Shown: positions 36,104 through 45,472 of the stretch, one piece after another | Position numbering within the stretch: position 1 is the stretch's first letter | Layout: each line of letters opens with the position of its first letter | NCBI RefSeq assembly: GCF_026966905.1 | Contig: NZ_JAPUBN010000016.1 | Location: 62,001-126,000, forward strand | From: Marinomonas phaeophyticola | GTDB lineage: Bacteria; Pseudomonadota; Gammaproteobacteria; Pseudomonadales; Marinomonadaceae | DNA: 64,000 nt | Reading direction: 5' to 3' | The notes under the pieces: generated by a model | Database searches by the model: none | Told to the model about the DNA's origin: nothing | What the model saw: the letters and a program-made list of their open reading frames with translations, nothing else | Position numbers and translations under genes: made by a program

Positions 36104-36694
36104 CTAACGTGAGATTCGATTTTTCCTCTGTAACGACTCTACATCAATTTGACCAGATAAAGAGTGGATTTTTGGTGAACGATCAACATAAGCCACAGAC
36201 ACATCAAAAGTCGTATTATGCAATTCAATTAAAGTTCCATCAGCAAATAACCATTGGGCGCGACCAAAACCTTGATTCACAAACCCTACAGTTGGAATGC
36301 CATATTTATTAATTAATAAATTCCCTAGCGCCTTACGCTTTTCATTGTCTTTAACGACTCCCGCCAAGGAGATTTTTTCCACAAACTTAGATTTATTGTA
36401 AATAACCGTTAACGCCCTAACCCCAAGGATACCCTCTTCACCCAAACTGTAGCTAGCAATGCCTTTACGAAAACTAGGATAAGAACGTAGCCCCATAGCA
36501 TCTAGTTGCTTTTCAAAATCAGCTTGAGATAAATCGTTGATTTTAAGACCAAAAAGCTCAGCATGCTGGGAATATACTTTAAGTTCAGGAAGGTCCTCAA
36601 CCTCGGCTAGAGCGACTTCTGACTGTAAAAAATTCAAAGTAAGTGTAATAAAAATAATTTTTAGATACTGACATTTGCTTAGAAAAGCCTTCAT
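36104..36694 (-). CDS. Periplasmic protein of unknown function
   Basis: A 196-residue protein with a signal peptide (about 1-31, cleavage after ALA). The mature part has ELFGLKINDLSQADFEKQLDAMG, a pattern seen in small periplasmic proteins with repeated alpha-beta-beta units, then GFGRAQWLFADGTLIELHN and a basic C-terminus ending KNRISR. No catalytic motif is seen and I do not recognise it. It is transcribed towards the DUF3392 gene and may be in one unit with it. Confidence 0.65.
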   Translation of the reverse strand: MKAFLSKCQYLKIIFITLTLNFLQSEVALAEVEDLPELKVYSQHAELFGLKINDLSQADFEKQLDAMGLRSYPSFRKGIASYSLGEEGILGVRALTVIYNKSKFVEKISLAGVVKDNEKRKALGNLLINKYGIPTVGFVNQGFGRAQWLFADGTLIELHNTTFDVSVAYVDRSPKIHSLSGQIDVESLQRKNRISR

Positions 36695-36821
36695 TTTTTC
36701 ATTCTCTCGTATACCTAGTGATCAGACTAGGAAAGCAATATTTAATCATTCTGATATAATATATTAGTTAACTGTTTCACTACAGTAAAAGCCTAACTTA
36801 ACTTTATTTTAGAGGTACTAC

Positions 36822-37433
36822 ATGGCGCTCGTTATTGGCATAACAGGTGTATCAGGCAGCGGAAAAAGTCGACTTTGCTCTCTCTTAGCAGAAGGTCATG
36901 ACGATAAAATCACCGTAATATGTCAAGATAATTTCTACAAAGGATGCGGTAGCATCGACCCAGATGTTTACAACTTTGATGACCTCAATGCGCTTGATGT
37001 TGAAAGCCTTACCCTTGCAATACACAATTGCAAAAACCGCCAACAGCCAAATGAAATTCCGATTTATGATCATTCAAAACACAAACGTGTTGGATACCGC
37101 AATTTAGAGCCTACTCACGTAGTCTTAGTTGAAGGTCACATGATGTTTCAAGACCAAGGCGTTCGTGATGCTGTAGATTACCTATTGTTTGTTGATACCG
37201 ACCTCGACATTGCCGTGGTTCGCCGCTTAAAGAGAGATATCGCTGAACGAGGACGTAATGTCAATGAGGTAACAAGTCGTTATATGCGTCACGTGAGGCA
37301 GGCAGCGTTGAAAACACTTGAGATCAAAAACAAAGCCGATTTTATTATTCCAAATAACAATAGCTTTACGAATGCCGCAGGCTTGTTAAGACATCACATC
37401 GACTTTCTCTTAAAAGAAAAAGGGGCTAAATAA
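36822..37433 (+). CDS. Uridine kinase-like P-loop kinase
   Basis: A 203-residue P-loop NTPase of the uridine kinase/phosphoribulokinase family. Walker A is GVSGSGKSRL (about residues 9-18), followed by QDNFYKGC, the DFDDLNALD-like NFDDLNALD, the nucleoside-site IPIYDHSKHKR (about 81-91), VLVEGHMMF (Walker B-like) and the lid RRLKRDIAERGR. It probably phosphorylates uridine or a similar nucleoside, although short divergent members of this family have other substrates. An AGAGGT site precedes the ATG. It ends in a terminator shared with dnaJ. Confidence 0.78.
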   Translation: MALVIGITGVSGSGKSRLCSLLAEGHDDKITVICQDNFYKGCGSIDPDVYNFDDLNALDVESLTLAIHNCKNRQQPNEIPIYDHSKHKRVGYRNLEPTHVVLVEGHMMFQDQGVRDAVDYLLFVDTDLDIAVVRRLKRDIAERGRNVNEVTSRYMRHVRQAALKTLEIKNKADFIIPNNNSFTNAAGLLRHHIDFLLKEKGAK

Positions 37434-37442
37434 GCCCCTTCT
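37419..37442. terminator. Terminator shared by the kinase gene and dnaJ
   Basis: AAGGGGCT, loop, AGCCCCTT overlaps the kinase stop codon. On the minus strand it is followed by TTTTTCTTTT, so it mainly ends dnaJ transcription. Confidence 0.75.
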
Positions 37443-37464
37443 ATCAAATGTGTTCAACTGTGAA

Positions 37465-38592
37465 CTATTTTTTGATTTCATCAAAAAACTTTTTCACACC
37501 ATCAAACCAACTTGATTGCTTAGGAGAATGGCTTGAACCTTCTCCCATGCTATCATCTAACTCTTGTAGTAATTCTTTCTGTCTTTCGGTTAATTTAACC
37601 GGTGTTTCAACGATAACACGACAGATTAAGTCTCCGACTGGACCACCACGTACAGGCTTCACACCCTTACCACGTAGACGGAACAACTTGCCTGTCTGGC
37701 ATTCGGCCGTTACTTTCAAGCGTACACGACCATCTAACGTTGGCACATCTATTTCACCACCAAGTGCGGCTTTTGTGAAACTGATTGGCACATCACAGTG
37801 TAAATTAGCACCATCACGCTCAAAAATCGCATGCGGTTTAACCGACACTTGTACAAACAAATCACCGGCAGGAGCGCCATGAGCACCCGCTTCACCTTCA
37901 CCTGACAAGCGAATACGGTCCCCCGTATCTACCCCTGCAGGAATTTTAACGGATAATGTTTTGTATTCTTGTGTACGGCCTTGTCCATGACATGATTTAC
38001 AAGGATCGGAAATAATCTGACCTTGACCATGACATTGAGGGCACGTTTGTTGAACAGAAAAGAACCCTTGAGACATACGAACTTGGCCCTGACCTTGACA
38101 GGTTGGACAAGTAACAGGTTTAGTACCAGGTTTAGCACCACTACCATCACAAGGCTTACAATCAACAAGAGTTGGAATACGAATTTTTTCATCACATCCC
38201 CAAACGGCTTGCTCTAGGTCCAGCTCTAACGTATAGCGTAGATCGGACCCTCGTCGAGCACGGCTACCGCCACCACCCTGACCACCACCGCCAAAGATAT
38301 CGCCAAACACGTCACCGAAGATGTCGCTAAAACCACCTTGAGCGCCGCCATAACCGCCACCTTGGCCATTTACTGCATCGTGTCCGTACTGATCGTAGGC
38401 AGATCTTTTTTCTTCGGACGAAAGCACTTCATAGGCTTCACCGATTTCTTTAAACTTTTCTAATGCTTCAACATTATCTGGATTTTTATCTGGATGGTAT
38501 TTATTGGCGAGAGATCGATACGCTTTTTTGATCTCCTTTTTATCTGCGCCACGTGCTACCCCAAGCACTTCATAATAGTCTCTTTTGCTCAT
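37465..38592 (-). CDS. dnaJ: Co-chaperone DnaJ
   Basis: A 375-residue type I J-protein that delivers substrates to DnaK and stimulates its ATPase. J domain about 1-70 with the HPD motif ([11 protein letters not shown]); Gly/Phe-rich linker about 75-115; zinc centre with four CxxCxGxG repeats ([32 protein letters not shown], about 145-210); then substrate-binding and dimerisation domains. It is the last gene of grpE-dnaK-dnaJ, separated from dnaK by 160 bases with a hairpin. Confidence 0.98.
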   Translation of the reverse strand: MSKRDYYEVLGVARGADKKEIKKAYRSLANKYHPDKNPDNVEALEKFKEIGEAYEVLSSEEKRSAYDQYGHDAVNGQGGGYGGAQGGFSDIFGDVFGDIFGGGGQGGGGSRARRGSDLRYTLELDLEQAVWGCDEKIRIPTLVDCKPCDGSGAKPGTKPVTCPTCQGQGQVRMSQGFFSVQQTCPQCHGQGQIISDPCKSCHGQGRTQEYKTLSVKIPAGVDTGDRIRLSGEGEAGAHGAPAGDLFVQVSVKPHAIFERDGANLHCDVPISFTKAALGGEIDVPTLDGRVRLKVTAECQTGKLFRLRGKGVKPVRGGPVGDLICRVIVETPVKLTERQKELLQELDDSMGEGSSHSPKQSSWFDGVKKFFDEIKK

Positions 38593-38679
38593 AACAGGTG
38601 ATCCTGGGCAGTAAAATCGAAAGTAGACAGATTTATTTTATCTATTAGTACAAACGTAAATATAATTCCGTTTGTTAGA

Positions 38680-38706
38680 CAACAAAACACGGTCATGGAC
38701 CGTGTT
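38680..38706 (-). terminator. Hairpin between dnaK and dnaJ
   Basis: AACACGGTC, loop ATG, GACCGTGTT: nine pairs. On the minus strand it is followed by TTTTGTTGTC, a weak T-run. It may terminate part of the dnaK transcripts and so lower dnaJ output, or act as an mRNA processing site. Confidence 0.65.
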
Positions 38707-38754
38707 CTGCTATTACCGATAATCTAAACAATACATGGCTAGATTCGTTTCGGC

Positions 38755-40662
38755 TTATTTTTTCTCGTCTTTTACTTCTTCGAATTCAGCATCAACCGCA
38801 TCATCTTGCTTTGCTTCTTCAGCAGCAGGTTGCTCAGCGGCTTCTGCTTCAGCGTACATTTTTTGAGCCAATGTGCCTGAAGCTTGAGTCAACGCAGTGG
38901 TTTTCTCTTCAATCGCTTCTTTATCATTAGATGTTAACGCTTCTTCTAATTCAGTGATCGCTTTCTCGATAGCTTCTTTTTCTTCTGCTGTCGCTTTATC
39001 GCCAGCATCAGTCAACGTTTTACGAGTCGCGTGAATCATGCCATCCGCGGTATTACGTACTTGAACAAGCTCTTCAAACTTACGATCTTCTTCCGCATTC
39101 GCTTCTGCATCACGTACCATTTGTTCAACTTCTTCATCGCTCAAACCAGAAGAGGCTTTAATGACGATAGACTGCTCTTTACCTGTTGCTTTATCTTTAG
39201 CTGATACACTCAAGATACCGTTAGCATCAATATCAAAGCTTACTTCGATTTGTGGTACACCACGTGGAGCCGGTGGAATGTCAGCCAAATCAAAACGACC
39301 TAAAGATTTGTTCTGAGACGCTTGTTTACGCTCACCTTGCAATGCGTGAATTGTTACTGCATTTTGGTTATCTTCCGCAGTAGAGAAGGTTTGAGATTTC
39401 TTAGTAGGAATCGTTGTATTTTTCTCAATCAATGCCGTCATAACACCACCCATTGTCTCAATACCTAGAGACAAAGGAGTAACGTCTAGAAGAAGAACAT
39501 CTTTTACGTCACCCGCAAGTACCGCACCTTGAATAGAAGCACCAATTGCAACCGCTTCGTCAGGGTTTACGTCTTTACGAGGTTCTTTTCCGAAGAACTC
39601 TGTCACTTTAGCTTGTACTAAAGGCATACGAGTCTGACCACCAACCAAGATAACTTCATCAATATCAGAAGCCTTCAAATCGGCATCTTTCAATGCTTGA
39701 CGGCAAGGCTCAAGTGACTTAGTTACCAACTCTTCAACCAATGACTCAAGTTTAGAACGAGTCAACTTAACGTTTAAGTGTTTAGGGCCTGATGCATCAG
39801 CCGTGATGTAAGGCAAATTAACTTCTGTTTGAGTTGCAGAAGACAATTCAACTTTCGCTTTTTCACCCGCTTCTTTCAAACGCTGTAGTGCTAAAGGATC
39901 GTTATGTAAATCGATGCCAGATTGTTTCTTAAATTCAGCCGCTAAGAACTCGATAATACGCATATCGAAATCTTCACCACCTAAGAATGTATCACCGTTA
40001 GTAGCCAATACTTCGAATTGTTTCTCACCATCAACGTCTGCAATTTCGATGATAGAGATATCGAATGTACCACCACCAAGGTCATAAACCGCGATTACAG
40101 AATCGCCAGCATTTTTGTCTAAACCATAAGCTAGAGCCGCGGCAGTTGGTTCGTTGATAATACGTTTTACTTCAAGACCTGCAATTTTACCGGCATCTTT
40201 TGTTGCTTGACGCTGGGAGTCATTGAAGTAAGCAGGAACCGTGATTACGGCTTCAGTAACTTTCTCACCTAGATAATCTTCTGCTGTTTTTTTCATTTTT
40301 TTCAAAACTTCAGCCGAGATTTGTGGTGGCGCTTTCTTATCGCCTTTAACTTCAACCCACGCATCGCCGTTTTCAGCTTCAATAATTTTGTACGGTACCA
40401 TTGAGATGTCTTTTTGAACAACATCATCTTTAAAACGACGACCGATCAAACGCTTAACCGCAAATAAAGTGTTCGCTGGGTTGGTAACAGCTTGACGTTT
40501 TGCTGACTGACCTACCAATATTTCGCCATCGTCAGCATACGCTACGATGGAAGGGGTAGTACGATCACCTTCAGCATTTTCAATTACACGAGCTTTGTCA
40601 CCGTCTAATACGGAAACACAAGAGTTTGTTGTACCTAAATCTATACCTATGATTTTACCCAT
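38755..40662 (-). CDS. dnaK: Chaperone DnaK (Hsp70)
   Basis: A 635-residue Hsp70. The ATPase domain (about 1-385) starts [15 protein letters not shown] and has [30 protein letters not shown] and [11 protein letters not shown]. The linker is [13 protein letters not shown], then the substrate domain and the lid, ending in the acidic [13 protein letters not shown], the conserved C-terminal EEVKD tail. Upstream on the minus strand TTGAAA and CCCAAATA with a 14-base gap (40734-40707) form a weak candidate sigma-32 promoter. It works with DnaJ and GrpE encoded on either side. Confidence 0.99.
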   Translation of the reverse strand: MGKIIGIDLGTTNSCVSVLDGDKARVIENAEGDRTTPSIVAYADDGEILVGQSAKRQAVTNPANTLFAVKRLIGRRFKDDVVQKDISMVPYKIIEAENGDAWVEVKGDKKAPPQISAEVLKKMKKTAEDYLGEKVTEAVITVPAYFNDSQRQATKDAGKIAGLEVKRIINEPTAAALAYGLDKNAGDSVIAVYDLGGGTFDISIIEIADVDGEKQFEVLATNGDTFLGGEDFDMRIIEFLAAEFKKQSGIDLHNDPLALQRLKEAGEKAKVELSSATQTEVNLPYITADASGPKHLNVKLTRSKLESLVEELVTKSLEPCRQALKDADLKASDIDEVILVGGQTRMPLVQAKVTEFFGKEPRKDVNPDEAVAIGASIQGAVLAGDVKDVLLLDVTPLSLGIETMGGVMTALIEKNTTIPTKKSQTFSTAEDNQNAVTIHALQGERKQASQNKSLGRFDLADIPPAPRGVPQIEVSFDIDANGILSVSAKDKATGKEQSIVIKASSGLSDEEVEQMVRDAEANAEEDRKFEELVQVRNTADGMIHATRKTLTDAGDKATAEEKEAIEKAITELEEALTSNDKEAIEEKTTALTQASGTLAQKMYAEAEAAEQPAAEEAKQDDAVDAEFEEVKDEKK

Positions 40663-40763
40663 GGTTTTTTTCTCCAGTAAAAATCAGTTATTACGATGTT
40701 ATTCTGTATTTGGGTGCTCTTTTGAGCTTTTCAACCGATCAGTGTCAAAAAAATGACAGATTT

Positions 40764-41354
40764 TTAAGCTGCACTCGAAACGACTACCATTGCCGGTCGT
40801 AAAAGACGCCCGTGTAATGTGTAACCTTTCTGAATAACATCCATTACCGTATTCGGTTCTAAGTCAGGGTTTGGCACCATCGTCATGGCTTGGTGTAACT
40901 CTGGGTTAAATGGTTCGCCATGAGGATCAACAATATGCACCTCAAAACGAGCCAAAGCTTCAAGCAATCCTTTTAACGTTAATTCAACGCCTTCACGCAT
41001 CAAATCTTCGCCTTCTGTCTTTTCTGTTGACGCTAATGCTCGCTCTAGGTTGTCTGCCACTAAAACGATTTCTTTAGCAAACTTCTCTAAACCAAATTTA
41101 TGAGCTTTTTCAACATCAAGGTCTGCACGACGGCGAATATTTTGTGAATCTGCTTGAGCTCGTAGCGCCGCTTCCTTGTATTTCGCAGCTTCTTCTAAAG
41201 CTAACGACAATTGCTCGTCAAACTCTGAACTGAATACTTCAGCTTCAGGTTCTAGGATGGATTCGACGTTTTCATTCTCAGGTTGAATGTTTTCTGCTTC
41301 GTTGTTCAAAATTTGCTCCGCATCAAAAGATGGATTTTTTTGCTGATCACTCAT
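40764..41354 (-). CDS. grpE: Nucleotide exchange factor GrpE
   Basis: A 196-residue cytoplasmic dimer that releases ADP from DnaK. An acidic N-terminal tail (about 1-50) leads to a long coiled-coil (about 55-110; [21 protein letters not shown]) and the C-terminal beta domain with [14 protein letters not shown] and [17 protein letters not shown], the GrpE signature. The ATG at 41354 has GGAGG five bases upstream; 20 more in-frame codons upstream are not translated and contain the promoter. First gene of the cluster. Confidence 0.97.
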   Translation of the reverse strand: MSDQQKNPSFDAEQILNNEAENIQPENENVESILEPEAEVFSSEFDEQLSLALEEAAKYKEAALRAQADSQNIRRRADLDVEKAHKFGLEKFAKEIVLVADNLERALASTEKTEGEDLMREGVELTLKGLLEALARFEVHIVDPHGEPFNPELHQAMTMVPNPDLEPNTVMDVIQKGYTLHGRLLRPAMVVVSSAA

Positions 41355-41398
41355 TATTTCCTCCAAATAACAGAACGTGTTCAATGTCTGTGTGGCAT

Positions 41399-41425
41399 AT
41401 ATGGGGGTTAGCAAACGCCTTTCAA
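41399..41425 (-). promoter_or_regulatory. Sigma-32 heat-shock promoter of grpE-dnaK-dnaJ
   Basis: On the minus strand TTGAAA (41425-41420), 13 bases, then CCCCATAT (41406-41399) match the RpoH consensus CTTGAAA/CCCCATNT at nearly every position. It lies about 45 bases before the grpE start. Confidence 0.85.
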
Positions 41426-41787
41426 TAGCAAATCCATATTAAATTTAAGGGAATTGCAGTGCGTCAATTAGATAGAAAAGAAAGTACGTCAATATCTCTG
41501 ATTTTAGGTGGGTATTATTTATAGAAACCATCTGATATATAAGAAAAATCCGTCCAAAGCAGAAGTTAGATACTACATTAATCGACCTCTTCAGTTATTT
41601 AACTCATTTACAGTCATTATATTAAAAGAGGACGAATCAATATATAAGAATACAGATACCGTAAAACCAATACAGTCCATGACGCTAATTCATGTCTTAA
41701 CACTAATACAACGACATTCATACAGTGGCACCAACTCAAAATGATTGATGTCACTGCATTGGCCTGTATCCAAGTTATATCCCTATT
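41426..41787. other. AT-rich intergenic region
   Basis: This 362-base gap lies upstream of grpE and downstream of dgcA. It is AT-rich, with short chance ORFs but no coding pattern, no strong terminator and no RNA that I can recognise. Nothing else is seen beyond the heat-shock promoter at its edge. Confidence 0.5.
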
Positions 41788-42774
41788 CTATGTTCCCCAA
41801 ACATGGTCGTCGGGGTACACTAGACTGCCCTCGTAGCGTAAAGCAGGCGATCTGTCTTTTGATAACAGTAATGGTCCATCAATATCAACCCAACGCGCTT
41901 TCTGAGCCAGTAGCAAGGCAGGAGCCATAGCTAAAGAAGTCCCAAGCATGCAGCCCACCATGATATCGAAATCTTGATCGATGGCCGCATTCAACAAAGC
42001 TAACGCCTCCGTCATTCCTCCCGTCTTATCTAACTTGATATTTACCCCTTGATAACGACCTTTTAGACTCTCTAGTGAGGCACAGTCAAGACAAGATTCA
42101 TCCGCTACTATCGGAATTTCTGGATACAACCCCTCTAAAAGATGCTCTTCATCAGGAGCCAAAGGTTGCTCTATCATTTCAACACCAAGTTTGGCCAGCT
42201 CAGGTAAATAAGACTGCAGTTGAGCAAAGCTCCAACCAGTATTTGCATCAATTACCAATCGAGTATCTGGCGCTGCTGCTCGGATAGCTTTTACTTTGTC
42301 TAAATCGTCTTTGCGTCCTAACTTTAATTTCAGAATCGGGCGGTGTTTTTGCCGTGCTGCCGCTTTCGCCATATTTTCGGCTGTATCTAATGATAAGGTA
42401 AATACGGTTATCACGGGCTTAGGTGGCTCATTGAAACCTGCTACTTGCCAAATCGGCAGGAGTGCAAGCTTTGCTTCTAATTCAAACAAAGCACAGTCAA
42501 CCGCATTTCTAGCCGCCCCGGAAGGTAAATATGACCTAAGTTCTAAACGGCTAATGCCTGACTCAACATGACCTTTAACACCTTCAACCATACTTAATAC
42601 ATCGTCATAGTCTGGTTCAAAGACATCCATACGTTCACATTCTCCACGACCTATCACACCGTTTTGCTCAATCTCGACAACGATCACTTCTCCATTTAGC
42701 TGAGGTGCCATACGAGAGATAATAAAAGGCTCATGCAAAGGCCATTTTTCCACACCTATACACATTTTCCTCAT
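41788..42774 (-). CDS. dgcA: N-acetyl-D-glutamate racemase DgcA (enolase superfamily, dipeptide-epimerase-like)
   Basis: A 328-residue enolase-superfamily enzyme of the muconate-cycloisomerase/dipeptide-epimerase group. Catalytic landmarks are LKLKLGRKDD (Lys-x-Lys, about 148-157), metal ligands VIDANTGW (Asp) and MIEQPLAP (Glu), VADESCLD (Asp), and NIKLDKTGG (second catalytic Lys). Alone it would be called L-Ala-D/L-Glu epimerase. Its overlap with a DUF1611 gene and a divergent LysR gene match the DgcN-DgcA-DgcR locus described for D-glutamate catabolism in marine bacteria, where DgcA interconverts N-acetyl-D- and N-acetyl-L-glutamate. The start overlaps the dgcN stop (TAATG). The specificity is inferred from context. 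Confidence 0.78.
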   Translation of the reverse strand: MRKMCIGVEKWPLHEPFIISRMAPQLNGEVIVVEIEQNGVIGRGECERMDVFEPDYDDVLSMVEGVKGHVESGISRLELRSYLPSGAARNAVDCALFELEAKLALLPIWQVAGFNEPPKPVITVFTLSLDTAENMAKAAARQKHRPILKLKLGRKDDLDKVKAIRAAAPDTRLVIDANTGWSFAQLQSYLPELAKLGVEMIEQPLAPDEEHLLEGLYPEIPIVADESCLDCASLESLKGRYQGVNIKLDKTGGMTEALALLNAAIDQDFDIMVGCMLGTSLAMAPALLLAQKARWVDIDGPLLLSKDRSPALRYEGSLVYPDDHVWGT

Positions 42775-43787
42775 TATAAGGTCTCCAACTTATCTACGAT
42801 TGAAGACACACCCGTACGCACAGGATCTACAACTGGAACCCCAAATTGAGCTTCTAATCTTGCTATTTCTTGCAGTGCGTCAGTTTCTGACAAATTCATT
42901 GTATTTAACGCAATACCTCCTAGGGAAATGGTTGGATTGGTCAAAGCCCCCATAGATAAGTTAGTCTCGATAACCCTTGCCAGATCAGGCACTGAATAAC
43001 CTTCCATAGAATCCATTTGTTCTCGACCCGCTTCATGGCAAACAATTAACACATCCGCTTGCGCCCCATGAAGTAGCCCCAAACTCACTCCGGCATAGGC
43101 AGGATGGAACAATGAACCTTGACCTTCAATAATATCCCAATGATCATTACTATTCTCTGGAGCAAGGACTTCAACCATGCCTGCAATAAAGTCGGACACC
43201 ACCGCATCAATGGGAACGCCATTACCTTCTATCAAAATACCCGTTTGCCCTGTCGCTCGAAAAGATACATTCAAGCCCCGTTGCGCCATTTCTTTATGAA
43301 TAGCTAAAGTTGCGAACATTTTACCGACACAGCAGTCTGTTCCAACACTAAGTAAGCGTTTACCTTTTCGTGGTAAACCCGTACCGCATACCATGTCACC
43401 TTTTGGTACTCTCACATCAAATAAGGTTTGTCCTGTTCGCTCAGCCACGGCCACCAGCTCAGGAATATCACACAGACGCATGTGCAAACCACTGGCAATA
43501 TCTAATCCCGCTTCCATCGCTTGTGTAAGTAGACCTATCCATTCCGTTAGCAAGGTCCCTCCAATTGGCGCTAATCCAATAACAAAGGTTTTTGCCCCTG
43601 CATCAACCGCTTGCTGAATGGTAAAATCTGGTAAACCTAAATCGGCCTTTGCTCCTGGCAACCTAAGCTGCGCTACGCATTTTTCAGGGCGCCAATGGGC
43701 AATGCCTTTCGCCACTTTAGCCATTAATAGGTCGTTAGCATCGCCTAAGAAAACCAAGTATGGCGCTTTTAATGTCAAGGTGTTCAT
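42774..43787 (-). CDS. dgcN: D-glutamate N-acetyltransferase DgcN (DUF1611)
   Basis: A 337-residue DUF1611 protein. A Rossmann-like N-terminal domain (about 1-130, LVFLGDANDLLMAKVAKGIAHW split at the start) precedes a P-loop-like region KRLLSVGTDCCVGKMFATLAI (about 144-163) and a C-terminal domain with EGQGSLFHPAYAGVSLGLLHG. DgcN acetylates D-glutamate with acetyl-CoA to N-acetyl-D-glutamate, the first step of the marine D-Glu route; without context the family is annotated as unknown. AAGGA before the ATG fits. It is coupled to dgcA by a one-base overlap. Confidence 0.8.
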   Translation of the reverse strand: MNTLTLKAPYLVFLGDANDLLMAKVAKGIAHWRPEKCVAQLRLPGAKADLGLPDFTIQQAVDAGAKTFVIGLAPIGGTLLTEWIGLLTQAMEAGLDIASGLHMRLCDIPELVAVAERTGQTLFDVRVPKGDMVCGTGLPRKGKRLLSVGTDCCVGKMFATLAIHKEMAQRGLNVSFRATGQTGILIEGNGVPIDAVVSDFIAGMVEVLAPENSNDHWDIIEGQGSLFHPAYAGVSLGLLHGAQADVLIVCHEAGREQMDSMEGYSVPDLARVIETNLSMGALTNPTISLGGIALNTMNLSETDALQEIARLEAQFGVPVVDPVRTGVSSIVDKLETL

Positions 43788-43938
43788 GATTGCCTTCCTT
43801 TTTAGGTCAAACGATTCCCCAGAAGCGAAGCCTCGCCCTGTAAATAATCGTTAGGTTAATAAATTTGAATGAGCTCAGCACACTCTCTTCAAGTGGCTTT
43901 ACTCTGAGAATAGGTTAGATGCCTTTTAAAATACTGCT

Positions 43939-44078
43939 CTAGTTGACACCAACATAATAGTTAAAAGGAGGGTAAGCTCCTTCGGTTCCAAAATTCGTAA
44001 CGTATTGCTGGCGACAGCGGACATCGCCGTTAAAGAAAGACAAGAGAGAACGGCACTGGTCAAAAAAACATTTTTCAT
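43939..44078 (-). pseudogene. Frameshifted, truncated amino-acid ABC transporter binding-protein gene
   Basis: From ATG 44078 (AAGGA seven bases upstream) the minus strand encodes a normal signal peptide, MKNVFLTSAVLSCLS...AVA, followed by SNTLRI. The reading frame then shifts: the next frame reads GTEGAYPPFNYY, which together gives TLRI-GTEGAYPPFNYY, the hallmark N-terminus of family-3 periplasmic binding proteins for polar amino acids. Two extra T in ATTTTGGAA (or one lost base) explain the shift. Both frames stop soon after (43939, 43926), and the other roughly 230 residues are missing. A relic, possibly of a transporter for the D-glutamate pathway beside it. Confidence 0.82.
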
Positions 44079-44246
44079 ACTGAGTTCCTTACTTCTGCAA
44101 CAAGAATGACCCACATGGCTCTTTCAAAAGAAAGAATGCGAGGAGTGATTCTAAGTATCACCAAATTCACACCACTATAAAAATGATGAATAAATATGAT
44201 ATACATAGCCTAACGCTATGCTTATTTACATTTATGGAATTTAAAA

Positions 44247-45194
44247 ATGCTGTCACCGAGAGATAGATTGCTGCGTAACCTAGACTGGAACCTCCTCTAC
44301 ACTTTTTTAATCATAGTGAATGAAGGCGGTATCAGCGCGGCGGCTAGAAAGCTGTCCTTAAGCCAACCCAGCGTCAGTAACGCATTAAAACGACTCGAAG
44401 AACACTTCGATAAACCACTGATTTTAAGAAAGAAAGGCGTATTCACATTAACCCTTCAAGGCATGAGAGTATATGAGTATGCATCGGCAGCAAGTCGAGT
44501 TATTAGTAACATGGCCGATCAGATTGTGGAGCAGCAAGACACCGTTCAAGGGGAAATTACCATTGAGATAGCCAGTCACTTACAGTGTCCAGCTTTTGAT
44601 AAAACCTTGGCCCACTACCATGCTCTCTATCCAAACGTCATCTTCAATATTAATACTCACCCAAGCGCCGACATCGTGAGTCATGTGACCGAAGGCTCTT
44701 TGCATATTGGGTTAAGTAATAAAAAAATTGCGAAAACAGGACTGCGCATTGATTTTATTGGCTACGAAAAAATGGGCTTTTACTGCGGTCGAAACCATCC
44801 ATGCTTCGGTAAAACAAATCTTACTATCGAAGACTTAAAAGGAGGCGCTTATATTTCATTTGAAAGTGATCAACCAGGAGAAGGCTTAGATGCAATTGCG
44901 CAATTTCGAGATGAACATCAGTTCTGGGGGAAGTTGGTCGCGGTATCGTCTAATGTAGAAGAAATTCGTCGATTAATTCTTACCGGTATTGGTTTCGGGG
45001 CTTTAACTATTGACAGCGCAAAGCCTTATGTTGATCAAGGGTTGTTATGGCCTTTACCCCCCTACAATGATTTCCCTGTCACTGAAATTTACCTTGTTAC
45101 TCCCGAAACCATTAGCCTTAAAGAAATAGAGACAAATTTTATCAAGCTCTTAAAAAAACAGGTCCGTGAAGACGTGTCTCAACTTTCAATGTAA
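44247..45194 (+). CDS. dgcR: LysR-family regulator, probable DgcR
   Basis: A 315-residue LysR regulator. Helix-turn-helix about 12-70: LDWNLLYTFLIIVNEGGISAA and RKLSLSQPSVSNALKRLEEHF (each part typical). Effector domain about 100-300 with FYCGRNHPCFGKTN and TGIGFGALTIDSAKPYV. It is divergent from the dgcN-dgcA unit, in the position of DgcR, which in marine bacteria activates dgcN-dgcA in response to D-glutamate. The assignment is from context. The intergenic region also carries the dead binding-protein gene. Confidence 0.72.
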   Translation: MLSPRDRLLRNLDWNLLYTFLIIVNEGGISAAARKLSLSQPSVSNALKRLEEHFDKPLILRKKGVFTLTLQGMRVYEYASAASRVISNMADQIVEQQDTVQGEITIEIASHLQCPAFDKTLAHYHALYPNVIFNINTHPSADIVSHVTEGSLHIGLSNKKIAKTGLRIDFIGYEKMGFYCGRNHPCFGKTNLTIEDLKGGAYISFESDQPGEGLDAIAQFRDEHQFWGKLVAVSSNVEEIRRLILTGIGFGALTIDSAKPYVDQGLLWPLPPYNDFPVTEIYLVTPETISLKEIETNFIKLLKKQVREDVSQLSM

Positions 45195-45399
45195 GCCAAA
45201 ACAACGCAATCCATTACACCTCTCAGTGCCAACCAAAATATACAGCGGCCTTTTTCCAAACGAGTTTATCGCCGCTCTTTTCTGCGCTCGCTTCCTCAAA
45301 GAAGGCGGTAATTGGCTTTTTATCACCGATCTTTTGCTGTTTATTTTCGATAATCCAGATAATTTTCCATTTTTATACTTGTCAAAAAACAACCAACTA

Positions 45400-45415
45400 C
45401 TGTATAAATAACCAT
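45400..45415. promoter_or_regulatory. LexA (SOS) box upstream of recN
   Basis: CTGTATAAATAACCAT, extended TACTGTATAAATAACCATGT, has a perfect left half and a right half differing at one key base from CTGT-N8-CCAG of the E. coli recN operator. It lies about 60 bases before the recN start. Confidence 0.65.
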
Positions 45416-45472
45416 GTAATTTATATTTCATTAAAACTTAATTACTTTCACATTTTCATGGAGCAAAAAACC

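Noticed and set aside
41508-41744. A 78-codon plus-strand ORF upstream of grpE
   Set aside because: AT-rich spacer composition, no domain, no ribosome site.
43926-44114. A 62-codon (or 50-codon) ORF as an intact small secreted protein
   Set aside because: After the signal peptide the binding-protein sequence continues in another frame, so it is a broken gene, not a small protein.
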